This document shows positions 45,877-54,466 of a stretch of 64,000 nucleotides of DNA, in pieces. The stretch is from an uncultured Clostridia bacterium (lineage in GTDB: Bacteria; Bacillota; Clostridia; Oscillospirales; Ruminococcaceae). The first letter of the stretch is position 1; each line of letters starts with the position of its first letter. The notes below the pieces were generated by a model. It searched no databases, was not told the origin of the DNA, and saw only the letters and a program-made list of their open reading frames with translations. The stretch covers positions 1 to 64,000 of the forward strand of contig CANQHA010000012.1 of assembly GCA_947623585.1 (NCBI GenBank). The letters run 5' to 3'. The translations under genes were made by a program, and so were the position numbers.

Positions 45877-45894
45877 TTTGAAAGGAGCGATATC

Positions 45895-46266
45895 ATGGAA
45901 AACGAGAAGTGCCTCGAATGCCCGCATCACATCGAATGTGGAGGAAAAAACATCGAGCTCGTAAAGCGGCTCGCCGAAAAGATGATAACCGAGGAGGAAG
46001 CGTATTACGTCAGCGAGCTTTTCAAAGCGCTTTCCGATATGACGCGGGTGCGGATACTTTTCAGCCTTCTCGGCGGAGAAATGTGCGTCTGCGACATTCA
46101 GGAGCTTGTCGGGGTGACGCAGTCGGCCATTTCGCACCAGCTCAGAACGCTCAAGCAGGCGGGGCTCGTAAGATATCGCCGCGAGGGGAAATCGCTTTAC
46201 TACTCGATCGCCGACGATCATGTTTCGACCATGCTCGCGACGGGGCTTGAACACATTTCGGAATAA
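45895..46266 (+). CDS. Metal-sensing ArsR/SmtB-family repressor (CadC-like)
   Basis: The 123-aa winged-helix protein has an N-terminal Cys cluster (CLECPHHIEC) and the metal-box motif MCVCDIQEL in the alpha-3 region. The DNA-recognition helix is TQSAISHQLRTLKQAGLV. In CadC and SmtB relatives such cysteines bind Cd, Pb or Zn and release DNA. The start at 45895 has AAAGGAG spaced correctly. Its gene lies directly behind a palindromic operator and 14 bp before the metal ATPase, so it very probably represses both. Confidence 0.9.
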   Translation: MENEKCLECPHHIECGGKNIELVKRLAEKMITEEEAYYVSELFKALSDMTRVRILFSLLGGEMCVCDIQELVGVTQSAISHQLRTLKQAGLVRYRREGKSLYYSIADDHVSTMLATGLEHISE

Positions 46267-46280
46267 CGGAGGGGATAAAA

Positions 46281-48167
46281 ATGGCTTCTGAAAAATGCTG
46301 CGAGGTCAGCGAGAACGAATCTGCCTGCGAGAGCTGCGGCTGCTGTGCGGAAAAGCTGAGCGCCGAGAACGACGGCGGCGAGGTCAGAAAGCAGATCGCG
46401 AAAATACTTATATCGGGGGCGCTTTTTGCAGCTTCATTCTTTCTTCAGGGAGCAGCTCACAGCGCGCTTTTGCTCATCGCTTACATCGTCGTCGGTTATG
46501 AGGTGATAATCGGCGCCGCAAAGGAGCTTGTCAGGGAGTTTTCTATCGACGAGGAATTTTTGATGACGATAGCGACGGTCGGCGCGTGGGCGATAGGCGA
46601 GAGCACCGAGGCCGTTGCGGTGATGCTTTTTTATTCGATAGGCGAGCTTCTTGAAGATATCGCCTGCGAGCGCTCGCGAAAATCAATAACCGCGCTTTTG
46701 GCGCTGAGGCCCGACGAGGTGACCGTTAAAAGGAACGGTGCGCTTGAAAAGATCGCCGTCGAGGAGGTCGCCGCGGGGGATATAGCGGTGGTCATCGCCG
46801 GGGAGCGCATAGCCGTTGACGGCGTAATTCTAAGCGGAGAGACGATGATAGACAACTCCGCGCTGACCGGCGAATCGGTGCCGGTCGCCGCCGGGGTCGG
46901 AGATTCGGTCTACGGCGGAGGGATAAACACCTCGGGAAGCATTGAGATCAGGGTGACTAAGCCCTATGCCGAATCAAGCTCGGCGAGGATATTGCAGCTC
47001 GTCGAAAACGCTCAGGAGAAAAAGGCGAAAGCCGAGCGCTTCATCACCCGCTTTGCAAGGAAATATACCGTCGCGGTGGTGCTTTTGGCGCTTTTCATCG
47101 CCTTTGTATGCCCCGCTTTCACCGGCTATGCCGAAACGTTTGTAAGCTGGTTCTATCGCGGTCTGACGCTTTTGGTGGTATCCTGCCCCTGCGCGTTCGT
47201 CATCTCGGTGCCGCTCAGCTTCTTTGCCGGGATAGGCTGCGCCTCGAAAAACGGAATACTCATTAAGGGCTCGTCCTCGGTCGAAACGCTTTCAAAGCTG
47301 AAAGCGGTGGCGCTTGACAAAACCGGAACGATAACAAAGGGCGACATAAGCGTTACCGCCGTCAGCGGCTCGGAGGAAACGCTCAGGCTTGCGGCATATG
47401 CCGAGAGCAGATCTTCTCACCCGATTGCAAAGGCGATAGTAAAAGAATACGGCGAAAAAATCGAGGATTCGATGATAATTTCCTGCACCGAGCAGGCCGG
47501 AAAAGGCGTGACGGCGACGATAGGGCAGGACGAGATATTCGTCGGAAAGAGCAAAAACGGCGGCGAGGGACTTTCGGTCTCGGTATATAAAAACGGCGTC
47601 GAGATCGGCGCGATATCGCTGAGCGACAGCATTAAGCCGGACAGCGCTTCGGCAGTAGCGGCGCTTAAAGCCCTCGGCGCGGAAAAAACGGTCATGCTTT
47701 CGGGCGACAGAAAAGCCGCCGCCGTGCAGGTCGCCGAGCAGGTAGGGATCGACGACGTCAGGGCCGAGCTTCGCCCCGAGGACAAGTGCAAAGAGCTTGA
47801 AAAGCTGCGCGAAAGCGTCGGTTTAACGGCTTTTGTCGGCGACGGAATAAACGACGCTCCGGTGCTTGCGCTTTCGGACATCGGCGTTGCGATGGGCGGT
47901 CTCGGCTCGGACGCCGCCATTGAGACCGCCGACGTGGTGATCCTCGACGACAGGCTTTCAAGGCTGCCTTTGGCGGTGAAAATATCTAAGCAGACCATGA
48001 AGATAGTTTATCAGTGCGTGGCGTTCGCCTTTTTGGCAAAGCTCGCCGTGATAGTTTTGGAGCTTATGGGCATGGCGGGAATGTGGACCGCAGTTTTCGC
48101 CGACGTCGGAGTGACGATACTTGCGATACTGAACGCTTTGCGCGCGCTGAATTATAAGGTGAAGTGA
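46281..48167 (+). CDS. cadA: Heavy-metal P1B-type ATPase (Cd/Zn/Pb exporter)
   Basis: The 628-aa ATPase has the transmembrane metal site SCPCAFVISVPLS, the phosphorylation motif DKTGTITKG, the SHPIAKAI motif, GDGINDAPVLA and TGES. Membrane pairs precede the actuator domain (about residues 40-110), as in P1B pumps. The N-terminus lacks a full HMA domain and instead carries clustered cysteines (CC at 6-7, CESCGCC about 18-24). Together with the CadC-like repressor it should export soft divalent metals; the exact ion is not readable. Confidence 0.92.
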   Translation: MASEKCCEVSENESACESCGCCAEKLSAENDGGEVRKQIAKILISGALFAASFFLQGAAHSALLLIAYIVVGYEVIIGAAKELVREFSIDEEFLMTIATVGAWAIGESTEAVAVMLFYSIGELLEDIACERSRKSITALLALRPDEVTVKRNGALEKIAVEEVAAGDIAVVIAGERIAVDGVILSGETMIDNSALTGESVPVAAGVGDSVYGGGINTSGSIEIRVTKPYAESSSARILQLVENAQEKKAKAERFITRFARKYTVAVVLLALFIAFVCPAFTGYAETFVSWFYRGLTLLVVSCPCAFVISVPLSFFAGIGCASKNGILIKGSSSVETLSKLKAVALDKTGTITKGDISVTAVSGSEETLRLAAYAESRSSHPIAKAIVKEYGEKIEDSMIISCTEQAGKGVTATIGQDEIFVGKSKNGGEGLSVSVYKNGVEIGAISLSDSIKPDSASAVAALKALGAEKTVMLSGDRKAAAVQVAEQVGIDDVRAELRPEDKCKELEKLRESVGLTAFVGDGINDAPVLALSDIGVAMGGLGSDAAIETADVVILDDRLSRLPLAVKISKQTMKIVYQCVAFAFLAKLAVIVLELMGMAGMWTAVFADVGVTILAILNALRALNYKVK

Positions 48168-48241
48168 TGGAGACCTATTCTTGAAGGAAGGTAAGAATGG
48201 AATGGGGGAAGGCGTGAAAAGCGCCCGACGTTTGAGGGGAT

Positions 48242-48472
48242 AAAAGGAATTCAATCTTTCCCTCTCACGAGGTAAAGATTTCATGCTATTTTTAGTCACC
48301 CCACCCCCGGCAGACGGACTGCGGGCAGGAAAGATATCGAGCCCCCTCCCCTTTGAGGGGAGGGGGCCTTCGCTTTGTTGCCTTTTAGACAAACGTACTG
48401 CGGGGGTGGGGTGATGAGCGATAGCATTCGCTAAAATTCCGCCCCGAGGCGGGATTTTGCGAATACCTTTTA
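48242..48472. repeat. MITE-like nested palindrome, full copy C
   Basis: Terminal AAAAGGAATTC and GAATACCTTTT are inverted. Inside each end is a different hairpin (left ATCTTTCCC-type, right AAAATTCCGCCCC/GCGGGATTTTGC), then CACCCCACCCCC and its inverse GGGGGTGGGGTG, around a central hairpin (CCCCCTCCCCTTTGAGGGGA). It lies between cadA and the P-loop ATPase gene. Confidence 0.8.
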
Positions 48473-48748
48473 AGCGGTCGGCTCGTTTTCCGACAAACGC
48501 AGGTATAAATCAGCACTCCGACAAATCTCCGTTTGCGGCGCTGTGCGAAAACGAACGTCTCTTTGCCTCTCGTCCATGAAATTCAGCCAATGTATAAAAT
48601 GCATTTTCACTCCGGCTTTTTTGATCGTTTCGCCAAAAATAAAAAATCTCATTGCGCGTGCGGGGTGCTCACGAAAGCGAAAAGGGCTGCCGGGTTTAAC
48701 ACAATTTTTCCCCGAACATATTATGTAGAAAACGTTTGGAGGAAAACA

Positions 48749-49819
48749 ATGGCAAACAAGACATATTTTTTGGGCTGCCCGACGCCCGAGGGCTTTGAAA
48801 CTCATTTCGGGGACGAGATAAATTCCGGAAACTTCTTTACTTACATCATCAAGGGAGGTCCCGGCACCGGCAAATCTACGCTGATGAAGCGCCTTGCCGC
48901 AGGGCTTTCCGAGCTCGATCCGGCTGAGCTTTATTACTGCTCGAGCGACCCGGATTCGCTTGACGCTATCCTTTTCAGGGATATCGGCGTAATTTTCGTT
49001 GACGGCACTGCGCCGCACGTTTTTGAGCCGGTTTATCCCGGGGCAAGAGAACGGCTCCTCGACCTTGGAAACTTTTGGAACGCAGATGCTCTCAAAAACA
49101 ATGCTGACGAGATCGTCTCGCTCACCGTCGAAAACAAAAAGCTGCATCTTCGCGCAAAGCGTTATCTCGGCGCGGTTTGCAGTCTGAATGCCGACACCGC
49201 CGCGACGGGTGAAGCGGCGATGCTCGACGAAAAGCTCGATTCTTTTGCAAAAAGACTTTCGCAGAAGCTGTTTCCGAGGGTCTGCCGCCGCGAGGGAAAA
49301 ATTTCGCTCAGACAGATAACCTCGATCACCCCGAAGGGCGTAATGACCCAAGCGGGCGCGCTTGACGGCTGTCGCAGATACGTTATCGGCGACCCGTATT
49401 TTGCCGTCACTGACGCGCTTTTGAAGAACCTCTCGACCCTTGCCGCCGCCTCGGGCTATGACGTCATAGCTTCTAAAAACGTCTTCCTGCCAGGCTGCGC
49501 CTATGAGCACATGGTCGTGCCCGAGCTGGGACTTGCGTTTGTTTCGGCCGAGACCGCCAACATGGACGGCGCGGCAAAGATCAACGGCTTAAGATTTTAC
49601 GACCGCGACCTGCTAAGAGAGCGCCGCAGAAGATTTCTCTTCAATTCAAGCGCAAAACGCGAGCTTTCGCTCGCCGCCGTCGAGGCGCTTGCGCACGCGA
49701 AAAACGTCCACGACGATTTAGAGAAGCTGTATATTTCGGCGATGGATTTCGAGGCGATAGCTGACCTCGCCGAGCAGATCAAAGAGGATATCGGCGCCGC
49801 GTTTAAAGGCGGGGAGTAA
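48749..49819 (+). CDS. P-loop ATPase of unknown function (PRK06851-like)
   Basis: The 356-aa product has a Walker A motif (IIKGGPGTGKSTLMKRLA, about residues 30-47), a likely Walker B (DIGVIFVDG), and later a second ATP-site-like stretch (QAGALDGCRRYVIGDPYF). It resembles the PRK06851 family of Clostridia and Bacilli, which has no experimentally defined role that I know of. The ATG at 48749 follows GGAGGAAAACA; the frame is open upstream to 48533. It is flanked on both sides by MITE-like repeats and shows no operon partner. Confidence 0.8.
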   Translation: MANKTYFLGCPTPEGFETHFGDEINSGNFFTYIIKGGPGTGKSTLMKRLAAGLSELDPAELYYCSSDPDSLDAILFRDIGVIFVDGTAPHVFEPVYPGARERLLDLGNFWNADALKNNADEIVSLTVENKKLHLRAKRYLGAVCSLNADTAATGEAAMLDEKLDSFAKRLSQKLFPRVCRREGKISLRQITSITPKGVMTQAGALDGCRRYVIGDPYFAVTDALLKNLSTLAAASGYDVIASKNVFLPGCAYEHMVVPELGLAFVSAETANMDGAAKINGLRFYDRDLLRERRRRFLFNSSAKRELSLAAVEALAHAKNVHDDLEKLYISAMDFEAIADLAEQIKEDIGAAFKGGE

Positions 49820-49910
49820 AGGGAGTTCATATTCATCGCTGCCGAGACGGTTGGGAGCCTTTGGTTTGCAGCTTTATCCCTACATTTGGAGCAAGCTGAA
49901 CCGACCTGCA

Positions 49911-50133
49911 AAAAGGTATTCGCAAAATCCCGCCTCGGGGCGGAATTTTAGCGAATGCTATCGCTCATCACCCCACCCCCGCCACGCTTCCTACTGAGCG
50001 GAAAGTTTGAGAGCCCCCGCCCCTCGAGGGGCGGGGGCGTTGCTATGTAGTGCTTCACTACAAAACTTTGGCGGGGGGTGGGGTGACTCCAAATAGTATT
50101 CCCATTTCCCGATAGGGGAATGGGAATACCTTT
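49911..50133. repeat. MITE-like nested palindrome, full copy D
   Basis: The ends are AAAAGGTATTC and GAATACCTTTA. The left hairpin is GCAAAATCCCGCC/GGCGGAATTTTAGC, the right hairpin CCCATTTCCC/GGGGAATGGG, the internal boxes CACCCCACCCCC and GGGGGGTGGGGTG, and the central hairpin GCCCCCGCCCCTCGAGGGGC. Confidence 0.8.
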
Positions 50134-50136
50134 ATG

Positions 50137-50233
50137 CAAACGGCGCGGCGTTGCACCATTCGGCGCACATACCAAGTTACCGACTTGCAGCGTTTAACAC
50201 AGCGTTCTGCGTAGCTGAACAGTTGCTTAAAAG
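50137..50233. repeat. Segment between MITE copies, matched at 3127-3222
   Basis: It runs from the reverse complement of GGCGCAACGCCGCGCC to GTTGCTTAAAAGGT. It has the same elements as 3127-3222 in inverse order. It ends in the left terminus of copy E. Confidence 0.65.
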
Positions 50234-50452
50234 GTATCCATATTTTCCTCTGCCGGAAAATATGGATACTATCGTTTAGCGCCCCACCCCCGCTATGTTG
50301 CCTGCGGGCAAGCTGATTTTGTGAAGCCCCCGCCCCTCGAGGGGCGGGGGCTTTCGCTTTGCTACCTTTTAAACAAACGTGCGTTGGGGGTGGGGTGACT
50401 TAAAATAGCATGAAATCTTACCCGCGTAAGCGGGAAAGATTGAATTCCTTTT
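50229..50452. repeat. MITE-like nested palindrome, full copy E
   Basis: The ends are AAAAGGTATCC and GAATTCCTTTT. The left hairpin is CCATATTTTCC/GGAAAATATGG, the right hairpin AATCTTACCCGC/GCGGGAAAGATT, the boxes GCCCCACCCCC and GGGGGTGGGGTG, and the central hairpin GCCCCCGCCCCTCGAGGGGC. It ends 37 bp from the 3' end of the ABC-F gene. Confidence 0.8.
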
Positions 50453-50489
50453 ACTAACTCAGTTGCCGTCTCCGCACGCCCCCTCAAAA

Positions 50490-52412
50490 TCACATCTCCA
50501 CCCAAATCTCCATGCATTCCTCGAGCTCGGTCTTCGTCTCTTCAAGGCGGGTGCAGAGCGCGTTCATTTTCTGATAATCCGCCGCCGCGGCAGGGTCCGC
50601 GATCTCGCGCTCGATAGAAGCGATCTCGTTTTCAAGCGCCTCAATTCGGCTTTCGAGGTCCTTTTGCTCCTGCTTGCGCTTGGCGTCGGAAGAGCGCTGC
50701 TCGCGGGTGCGGTACTGCTTTTTCGGCTCCTTTTTCTCCTCGGTTTTCTGTTTGAGGGCTTCCGCGCCCGACCTTTCCGCCTCTTTTTCCAAAAGATACG
50801 CGTCGAAATTGCCGGGATAGCTTTTTGCGCCGTCTTGAGATATCTCGACGATGCGCGTTGCGACGCGGTTCAAAAGATATCTGTCGTGCGAGACGAGTAT
50901 CATCGTGCCGTCGAATTCTTCAAGAGCCGCTTCGAGGACCTCGCAGGTGGCGGAATCAAGGTGGTTCGTCGGTTCGTCGAGCACAAGAACGTTGCCGCGT
51001 TTGAGCATCATTATCGCGAAGCTGAGCTTGGTTTTTTCTCCGCCGCTTATCACCCCGACCGGTTTATAGACGTTTTCGCCGGTCAGAAGAACGCCGCCGA
51101 GCAGCGTGCGCACTTCAAGGTCGGTCATTCGGGGATAGCGGTGATGCACCTCGTCGATGACGGTTCGGCGTGGGTCGAGCTTTTCGTTTTTCTGGTCGAA
51201 ATAGGCTATCTTGACGTTTTGCGCCCAGCGGACCGTGCCGCGGCTGTGCGGATTTTCTCCCAAAAGGGTTTTTAAAAGAGAAGATTTTCCGATTCCGTTG
51301 GGGCCTATAACGCCGATCTTTTCGCCCCGCATGACCGAAAGGTCGAGCGAGCTTATAAGCGTTTTCGCGCTTTCGCCCTCGCCGACGGTTATATCGACGT
51401 TTTTGATTTCAAGCACCTCTTTCGGAGGGGTGATATCATATTCAAGGCGTATCTTCGGCGGCTTTTTCGGCTTTTTGGGCTTCTCGACGCCCTCCTCGAC
51501 GATTCGGTCGAGCATATGCTGTTTGTTTTTCGCCTGCTTGGCAGAGGTCGCGGATACGCGGTTTTTGTCGATATAAAACTGAAGCTCGCGTATTTTTTGC
51601 TGCTGCTGTTCATACAGCTTCTCCTGCCGCTCGAGGTCGGTCTTTTTCTGGCGCTGAAAGTCGCTGTAATTGCCCTTATAGGCCTTTATTTTTCTGTCTT
51701 CAAGCTCCAAGATTCGGGTGCAGAGCTTGTCCAAAAAATAGCGGTTGTGCGAAACGATCAGCACCGCGCCCTTATAGTCGGCAAGATACCCCTCGAGCCA
51801 CATTGTCGATTCAAGGTCGAGGTGGTTTGTCGGCTCGTCGAGGATCAAAAGGTCGGGAGCCTCCAAAAGCAGCTTGCAAAGAGCCATTCGCGTGCGTTCT
51901 CCGCCCGACAGCGAGCTCACTTTTCGCGTGCGGTCTATTCCCGAAAAGCCCATTCCGTTCAGCACCGTGTTTATTTTAACGTCGATGAGATATCCGTCGT
52001 TCGCTTCAAAATGCGAGCTGAGCCTTGAATATTCCGCCGAAGCCGCTTCAAGCTGCTCGCCGAAAAGAGAGGGCATTTTTTCTGAAAGCTCGGAGATTCT
52101 CAGATATTCCTGCTCGAGGGCTGAAAAGGGGCGACGCATCTCGGCCTCGATGGAATTTTCGCTCATCATGCCGCTGTTCTGCTCAAGATAACCGATAACG
52201 CACCCACGCGATACGTTTACTGCGCCGTCGCCGCCCGGGGTCGGGTCGAAGCCGGTTTTTCCCACCAAAATATTCAAAAGCGTGGTCTTTCCGCAGCCGT
52301 TCACCCCGACAAGCCCGATGCGGTCGCCCCGCTCGATCGAAAAGCCGATGTCCTCGAGCGTCGGAATATCCGCCTCGAAATATTTCCATATATGTTCAAC
52401 GCTTACGAGCAT
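50490..52412 (-). CDS. ABC-F family ATPase
   Basis: The 640-aa protein has two ABC cassettes and no membrane segment. Cassette 1 has GVNGCGKTT, LSGGERTRMALCKLLL and LDEPTNHLD. A charged interdomain linker (residues about 240-330) follows. Cassette 2 has GPNGIGKSS, ISGGEKTKLSFAIMM and LDEPTNHLD. The C-terminus is a coiled coil (QEQKDLESRIEALENEIASIEREI). ABC-F proteins bind ribosomes, some giving antibiotic protection, others acting in translation factor roles. The subgroup cannot be decided, but the C-terminal coiled coil is like Uup/YdiF. Confidence 0.9.
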   Translation of the reverse strand: MLVSVEHIWKYFEADIPTLEDIGFSIERGDRIGLVGVNGCGKTTLLNILVGKTGFDPTPGGDGAVNVSRGCVIGYLEQNSGMMSENSIEAEMRRPFSALEQEYLRISELSEKMPSLFGEQLEAASAEYSRLSSHFEANDGYLIDVKINTVLNGMGFSGIDRTRKVSSLSGGERTRMALCKLLLEAPDLLILDEPTNHLDLESTMWLEGYLADYKGAVLIVSHNRYFLDKLCTRILELEDRKIKAYKGNYSDFQRQKKTDLERQEKLYEQQQQKIRELQFYIDKNRVSATSAKQAKNKQHMLDRIVEEGVEKPKKPKKPPKIRLEYDITPPKEVLEIKNVDITVGEGESAKTLISSLDLSVMRGEKIGVIGPNGIGKSSLLKTLLGENPHSRGTVRWAQNVKIAYFDQKNEKLDPRRTVIDEVHHRYPRMTDLEVRTLLGGVLLTGENVYKPVGVISGGEKTKLSFAIMMLKRGNVLVLDEPTNHLDSATCEVLEAALEEFDGTMILVSHDRYLLNRVATRIVEISQDGAKSYPGNFDAYLLEKEAERSGAEALKQKTEEKKEPKKQYRTREQRSSDAKRKQEQKDLESRIEALENEIASIEREIADPAAAADYQKMNALCTRLEETKTELEECMEIWVEM

Positions 52413-52475
52413 AAGAATTTTCCTTTCTATGTTCCTGCTGATCTTGATACGAGCAAAAAACCTTTCTTCATCGGT

Positions 52476-52922
52476 TTAGACCTCTTCAAGCAACCGACAG
52501 CGCAATTCATATAAAGCTGTTTTGTTTGAATCCCAAGTCAGGCGCTCCATAGCGTCTTTATAACTCAGCCACTCGGAACCGATGTGTTCATTGGATAACT
52601 TTATGTCTGAAACACACTCAAACGCAAAATGATATTCGGGAATAACATAGGTGTTCTTTGCCCAATATTTCCTGTGTCGTTCCGAAATAACATTCGCGGG
52701 AATATACGCCATAGACGTCAGCTTTATAATACTGTTTGTTTTTATCCCTGTCTCTTCTGAAATTTCTCTGACTGCCGCCTCTATCGGCGTTTCGTCATCT
52801 TCACCGCCGCCGGCAATAAACTGCCACTGATCCAAATCCGAGCGATGAAAAACACAAAACTCCATCTCTCTCGAAGCTGTTTTCCTGAAAGGAATTGCCA
52901 ATATCTGAAATGGTGCTCTCAA
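52476..52922 (-). CDS. Nudix hydrolase
   Basis: The 148-aa product carries a complete Nudix box, GX5EX7REUXEEXGU (GGGEDDETPIEAAVREISEETGIK region, residues about 38-60). Nudix enzymes hydrolyse nucleoside diphosphates linked to other groups. The aromatic-rich region after the box (YWAKNTYVIPEYHFAFEC) resembles NudB-like dihydroneopterin triphosphate hydrolases, but this is only a suggestion. It is on its own between the ABC-F gene and a non-coding stretch. Confidence 0.85.
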   Translation of the reverse strand: MRAPFQILAIPFRKTASREMEFCVFHRSDLDQWQFIAGGGEDDETPIEAAVREISEETGIKTNSIIKLTSMAYIPANVISERHRKYWAKNTYVIPEYHFAFECVSDIKLSNEHIGSEWLSYKDAMERLTWDSNKTALYELRCRLLEEV

Positions 52923-53366
52923 CCTGTTAAACTTCCGCTGATCCTGATTTTCTGATTCAGTATACCGTAAATTTTGAGAAAGACAACCGTCTGCAAGTGA
53001 TAAGCAGTTTTACACCGCAGGAGGTAATTACACCGCAAAGGCGCACTTTTCAATTATTTCTCGGTTTTGTATCAAACTCTGCAAGATTATATCGGGTATT
53101 TTCTGCATTATGATACCACATTCCGCCGCAAAACGCAAGCAAAACAAAATCGCCCTCACAAAGCTCCTCTTCCGCAAGAAAACAAAACCGCATAATCTGA
53201 CTAAAAGCCGCCGGCTTCTGCGTTGGCGGCTCTTGCATTCCACAAAGGAGTGCGTGCGAGCCGCCGTCTTGAATCTGACGGCTTTTAGCGACTATGCGGC
53301 GCTTTGCGGTACCCGCAGGGTACTTTTATTTTCTTGTGTCAGAGGGGCTAAGCGAGGGCGACGTTT
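52923..53366. other. Non-coding stretch with stacked plus-strand hairpins
   Basis: No convincing gene is present. On the plus strand a hairpin AGCCGCC/GGCGGCT (about 53205-53232), then GCCGTC/GACGGC followed by TTTTA (53263-53287), then GTACCC/GGGTAC followed by TTTTATTTT (53309-53332), look like terminators without an obvious upstream gene. They could end an untranslated RNA. Confidence 0.45.
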
Positions 53367-53633
53367 TTATTTTATTCCCGAAAGCTCCTTATATTTTTGC
53401 TTCGTCGCTTCCCCGCCGCGAATGTGGCGCTCCTGCTTGTTTATGTCCAGTATTACACGAACCTCTTTATAAAGCGAGGGCTTCACTTTTTTCAGCCTCT
53501 CGCTGACGTCTTTATGCACCGTGCTCTTAGAAATTCCGAATTCGCTTGCCGCCTGTCTTACGGTGGCCTTGTGCTCGATTATGTATTCCCCCAAAATTAC
53601 CGGGCGTTCGCTGTCCTTAGGTATTGTGCTCAA
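53367..53633 (-). CDS. spoIIID: Sporulation transcription factor SpoIIID
   Basis: The 88-aa HTH protein reads STIPKDSERPVILGEYIIEHKATVRQAA..ISKSTVHKDVSERL, the characteristic SpoIIID core, with a basic C-terminal helix (KEVRVILDINKQERHIRGGEAT). SpoIIID is a mother-cell regulator of the sigma-E phase in endospore formers. I place the start at a TTG (53633) 8 nt after GGGAG; a GTG three codons upstream (53642) is possible. It indicates a spore-forming lineage. Confidence 0.9.
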   Translation of the reverse strand: MSTIPKDSERPVILGEYIIEHKATVRQAASEFGISKSTVHKDVSERLKKVKPSLYKEVRVILDINKQERHIRGGEATKQKYKELSGIK

Positions 53634-53685
53634 TGCGCTCACTCCCAAATGCTTTTTAGTAATGTATATGGGGGAGGGGAGGGTT

Positions 53686-53895
53686 TTATGCCGGTGAGGG
53701 CGACGATAACCGTAATTCAAAAATCAGCTTGCAAGGCGGGCGCCCAGTTTTCAAATGCTTTTCCTCATCTTTGATTCCCTGACGGTCCCATTCAGCCTTC
53801 GGCATATTAGCCGCAACAAGCTCTTTGAGTATGCACTCAGTGGAGGCACCCATCGGATTGGGGTTGTGGAAGCGGAAGTTAAGCCTTTTCTTCAC
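53686..53895 (-). CDS. Small KKxLNFRFHNPNP protein, copy 1
   Basis: The product is about 69 aa from a GTG at 53895 with GGAGG 7 nt before it. VKKRLNFRFHNPNPMGASTE CILKELVAANMPKAE matches the copy at 62151-62321; after residue 35 the two diverge, which may reflect a frameshift or different junction here. I recognise similar short proteins from mobile elements of gut Clostridia but know no function for them. It is at the outer edge of the mobile region on the minus strand. Confidence 0.7.
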   Translation of the reverse strand: MKKRLNFRFHNPNPMGASTECILKELVAANMPKAEWDRQGIKDEEKHLKTGRPPCKLIFELRLSSPSPA

Positions 53896-54193
53896 GGCGG
53901 AGCCTCCGTTCATATTACTTCAGGAATATGATATCCAGCCGAGATTTTGCGAAAATACGAAGCGCAGAGCAGCCGCCCGACTACTCTGCATTTAAGTTTT
54001 ACATTGACCTAACATAATTTTAAGGGTGTGTAGTACATTTACACACCCTTGCTCCTATTGTCCCTCTATAGGGAGGCTGTCATTTATGCTGTTGTCTGCG
54101 TTTCATTCCATATCTTTTATTGTAAGCCTATTCTTTATATACCCTATACATCTTTCAACTCATTATAATGTTACTAAGAAATGAGGTTATTAC
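53896..54193. other. Spacer with hairpins, candidate oriT
   Basis: A perfect 11-bp inverted repeat (AAGGGTGTGTA/TACACACCCTT, 54022-54050, 7-nt loop) and a smaller TCCCT/AGGGA repeat (54061-54074) precede mobC by 120-170 bp. In mobilisable elements oriT lies upstream of the mob genes and contains such repeats. No nick-site consensus is recognised. Confidence 0.45.
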
Positions 54194-54466
54194 ATGTCAA
54201 AATCGAAGATTATCACTTTAAGAGTATCAGACGATGAGCTGTCTGAACTCAAGAAAAGGGCTGACACCCAAGGTGTCACAATGAGTGACCTGCTCAAACA
54301 TTCAGCACTTGCCAGAGATGGTCTTTCCACGCTTGACAAACAAAGGATTTATACCTGCTTGAATATTATAAAGGATAATGCTCGTCAAATAGTGCGTGAC
54401 TATGAGGATAATTATTCATCGAAAATCATAAAGGAGGCAGATGACCTATGGCAATTACTAAGCTGA
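54194..54466 (+). CDS. MobC-like relaxosome accessory protein
   Basis: The 90-aa product starts KIITLRVSDDELSELKKRADTQGVTMSDLLKHS, a ribbon-helix-helix-like N-terminus typical of MobC relaxosome proteins, with a helical C-terminal half. Such proteins bend DNA at oriT and help the relaxase. It overlaps the relaxase gene by 19 bp and has GAGGTT before its start. Confidence 0.8.
   Translation: MSKSKIITLRVSDDELSELKKRADTQGVTMSDLLKHSALARDGLSTLDKQRIYTCLNIIKDNARQIVRDYEDNYSSKIIKEADDLWQLLS

Noticed and set aside
48470..49510. A 346-codon open frame on the minus strand
   Set aside because: It lies opposite the P-loop ATPase gene, has no ribosome binding site or recognisable motif, and its sequence looks like the codon shadow of that gene.
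50463..51275. A 270-codon plus-strand frame opposite the ABC-F gene
   Set aside because: Its content is explained by the minus-strand cassette 2 and coiled coil. No ribosome binding site is present.
53028..53243. A 71-codon minus-strand frame in the Nudix-spoIIID gap
   Set aside because: It has no good start signal, overlaps other open frames of equal length and lacks recognisable similarity.
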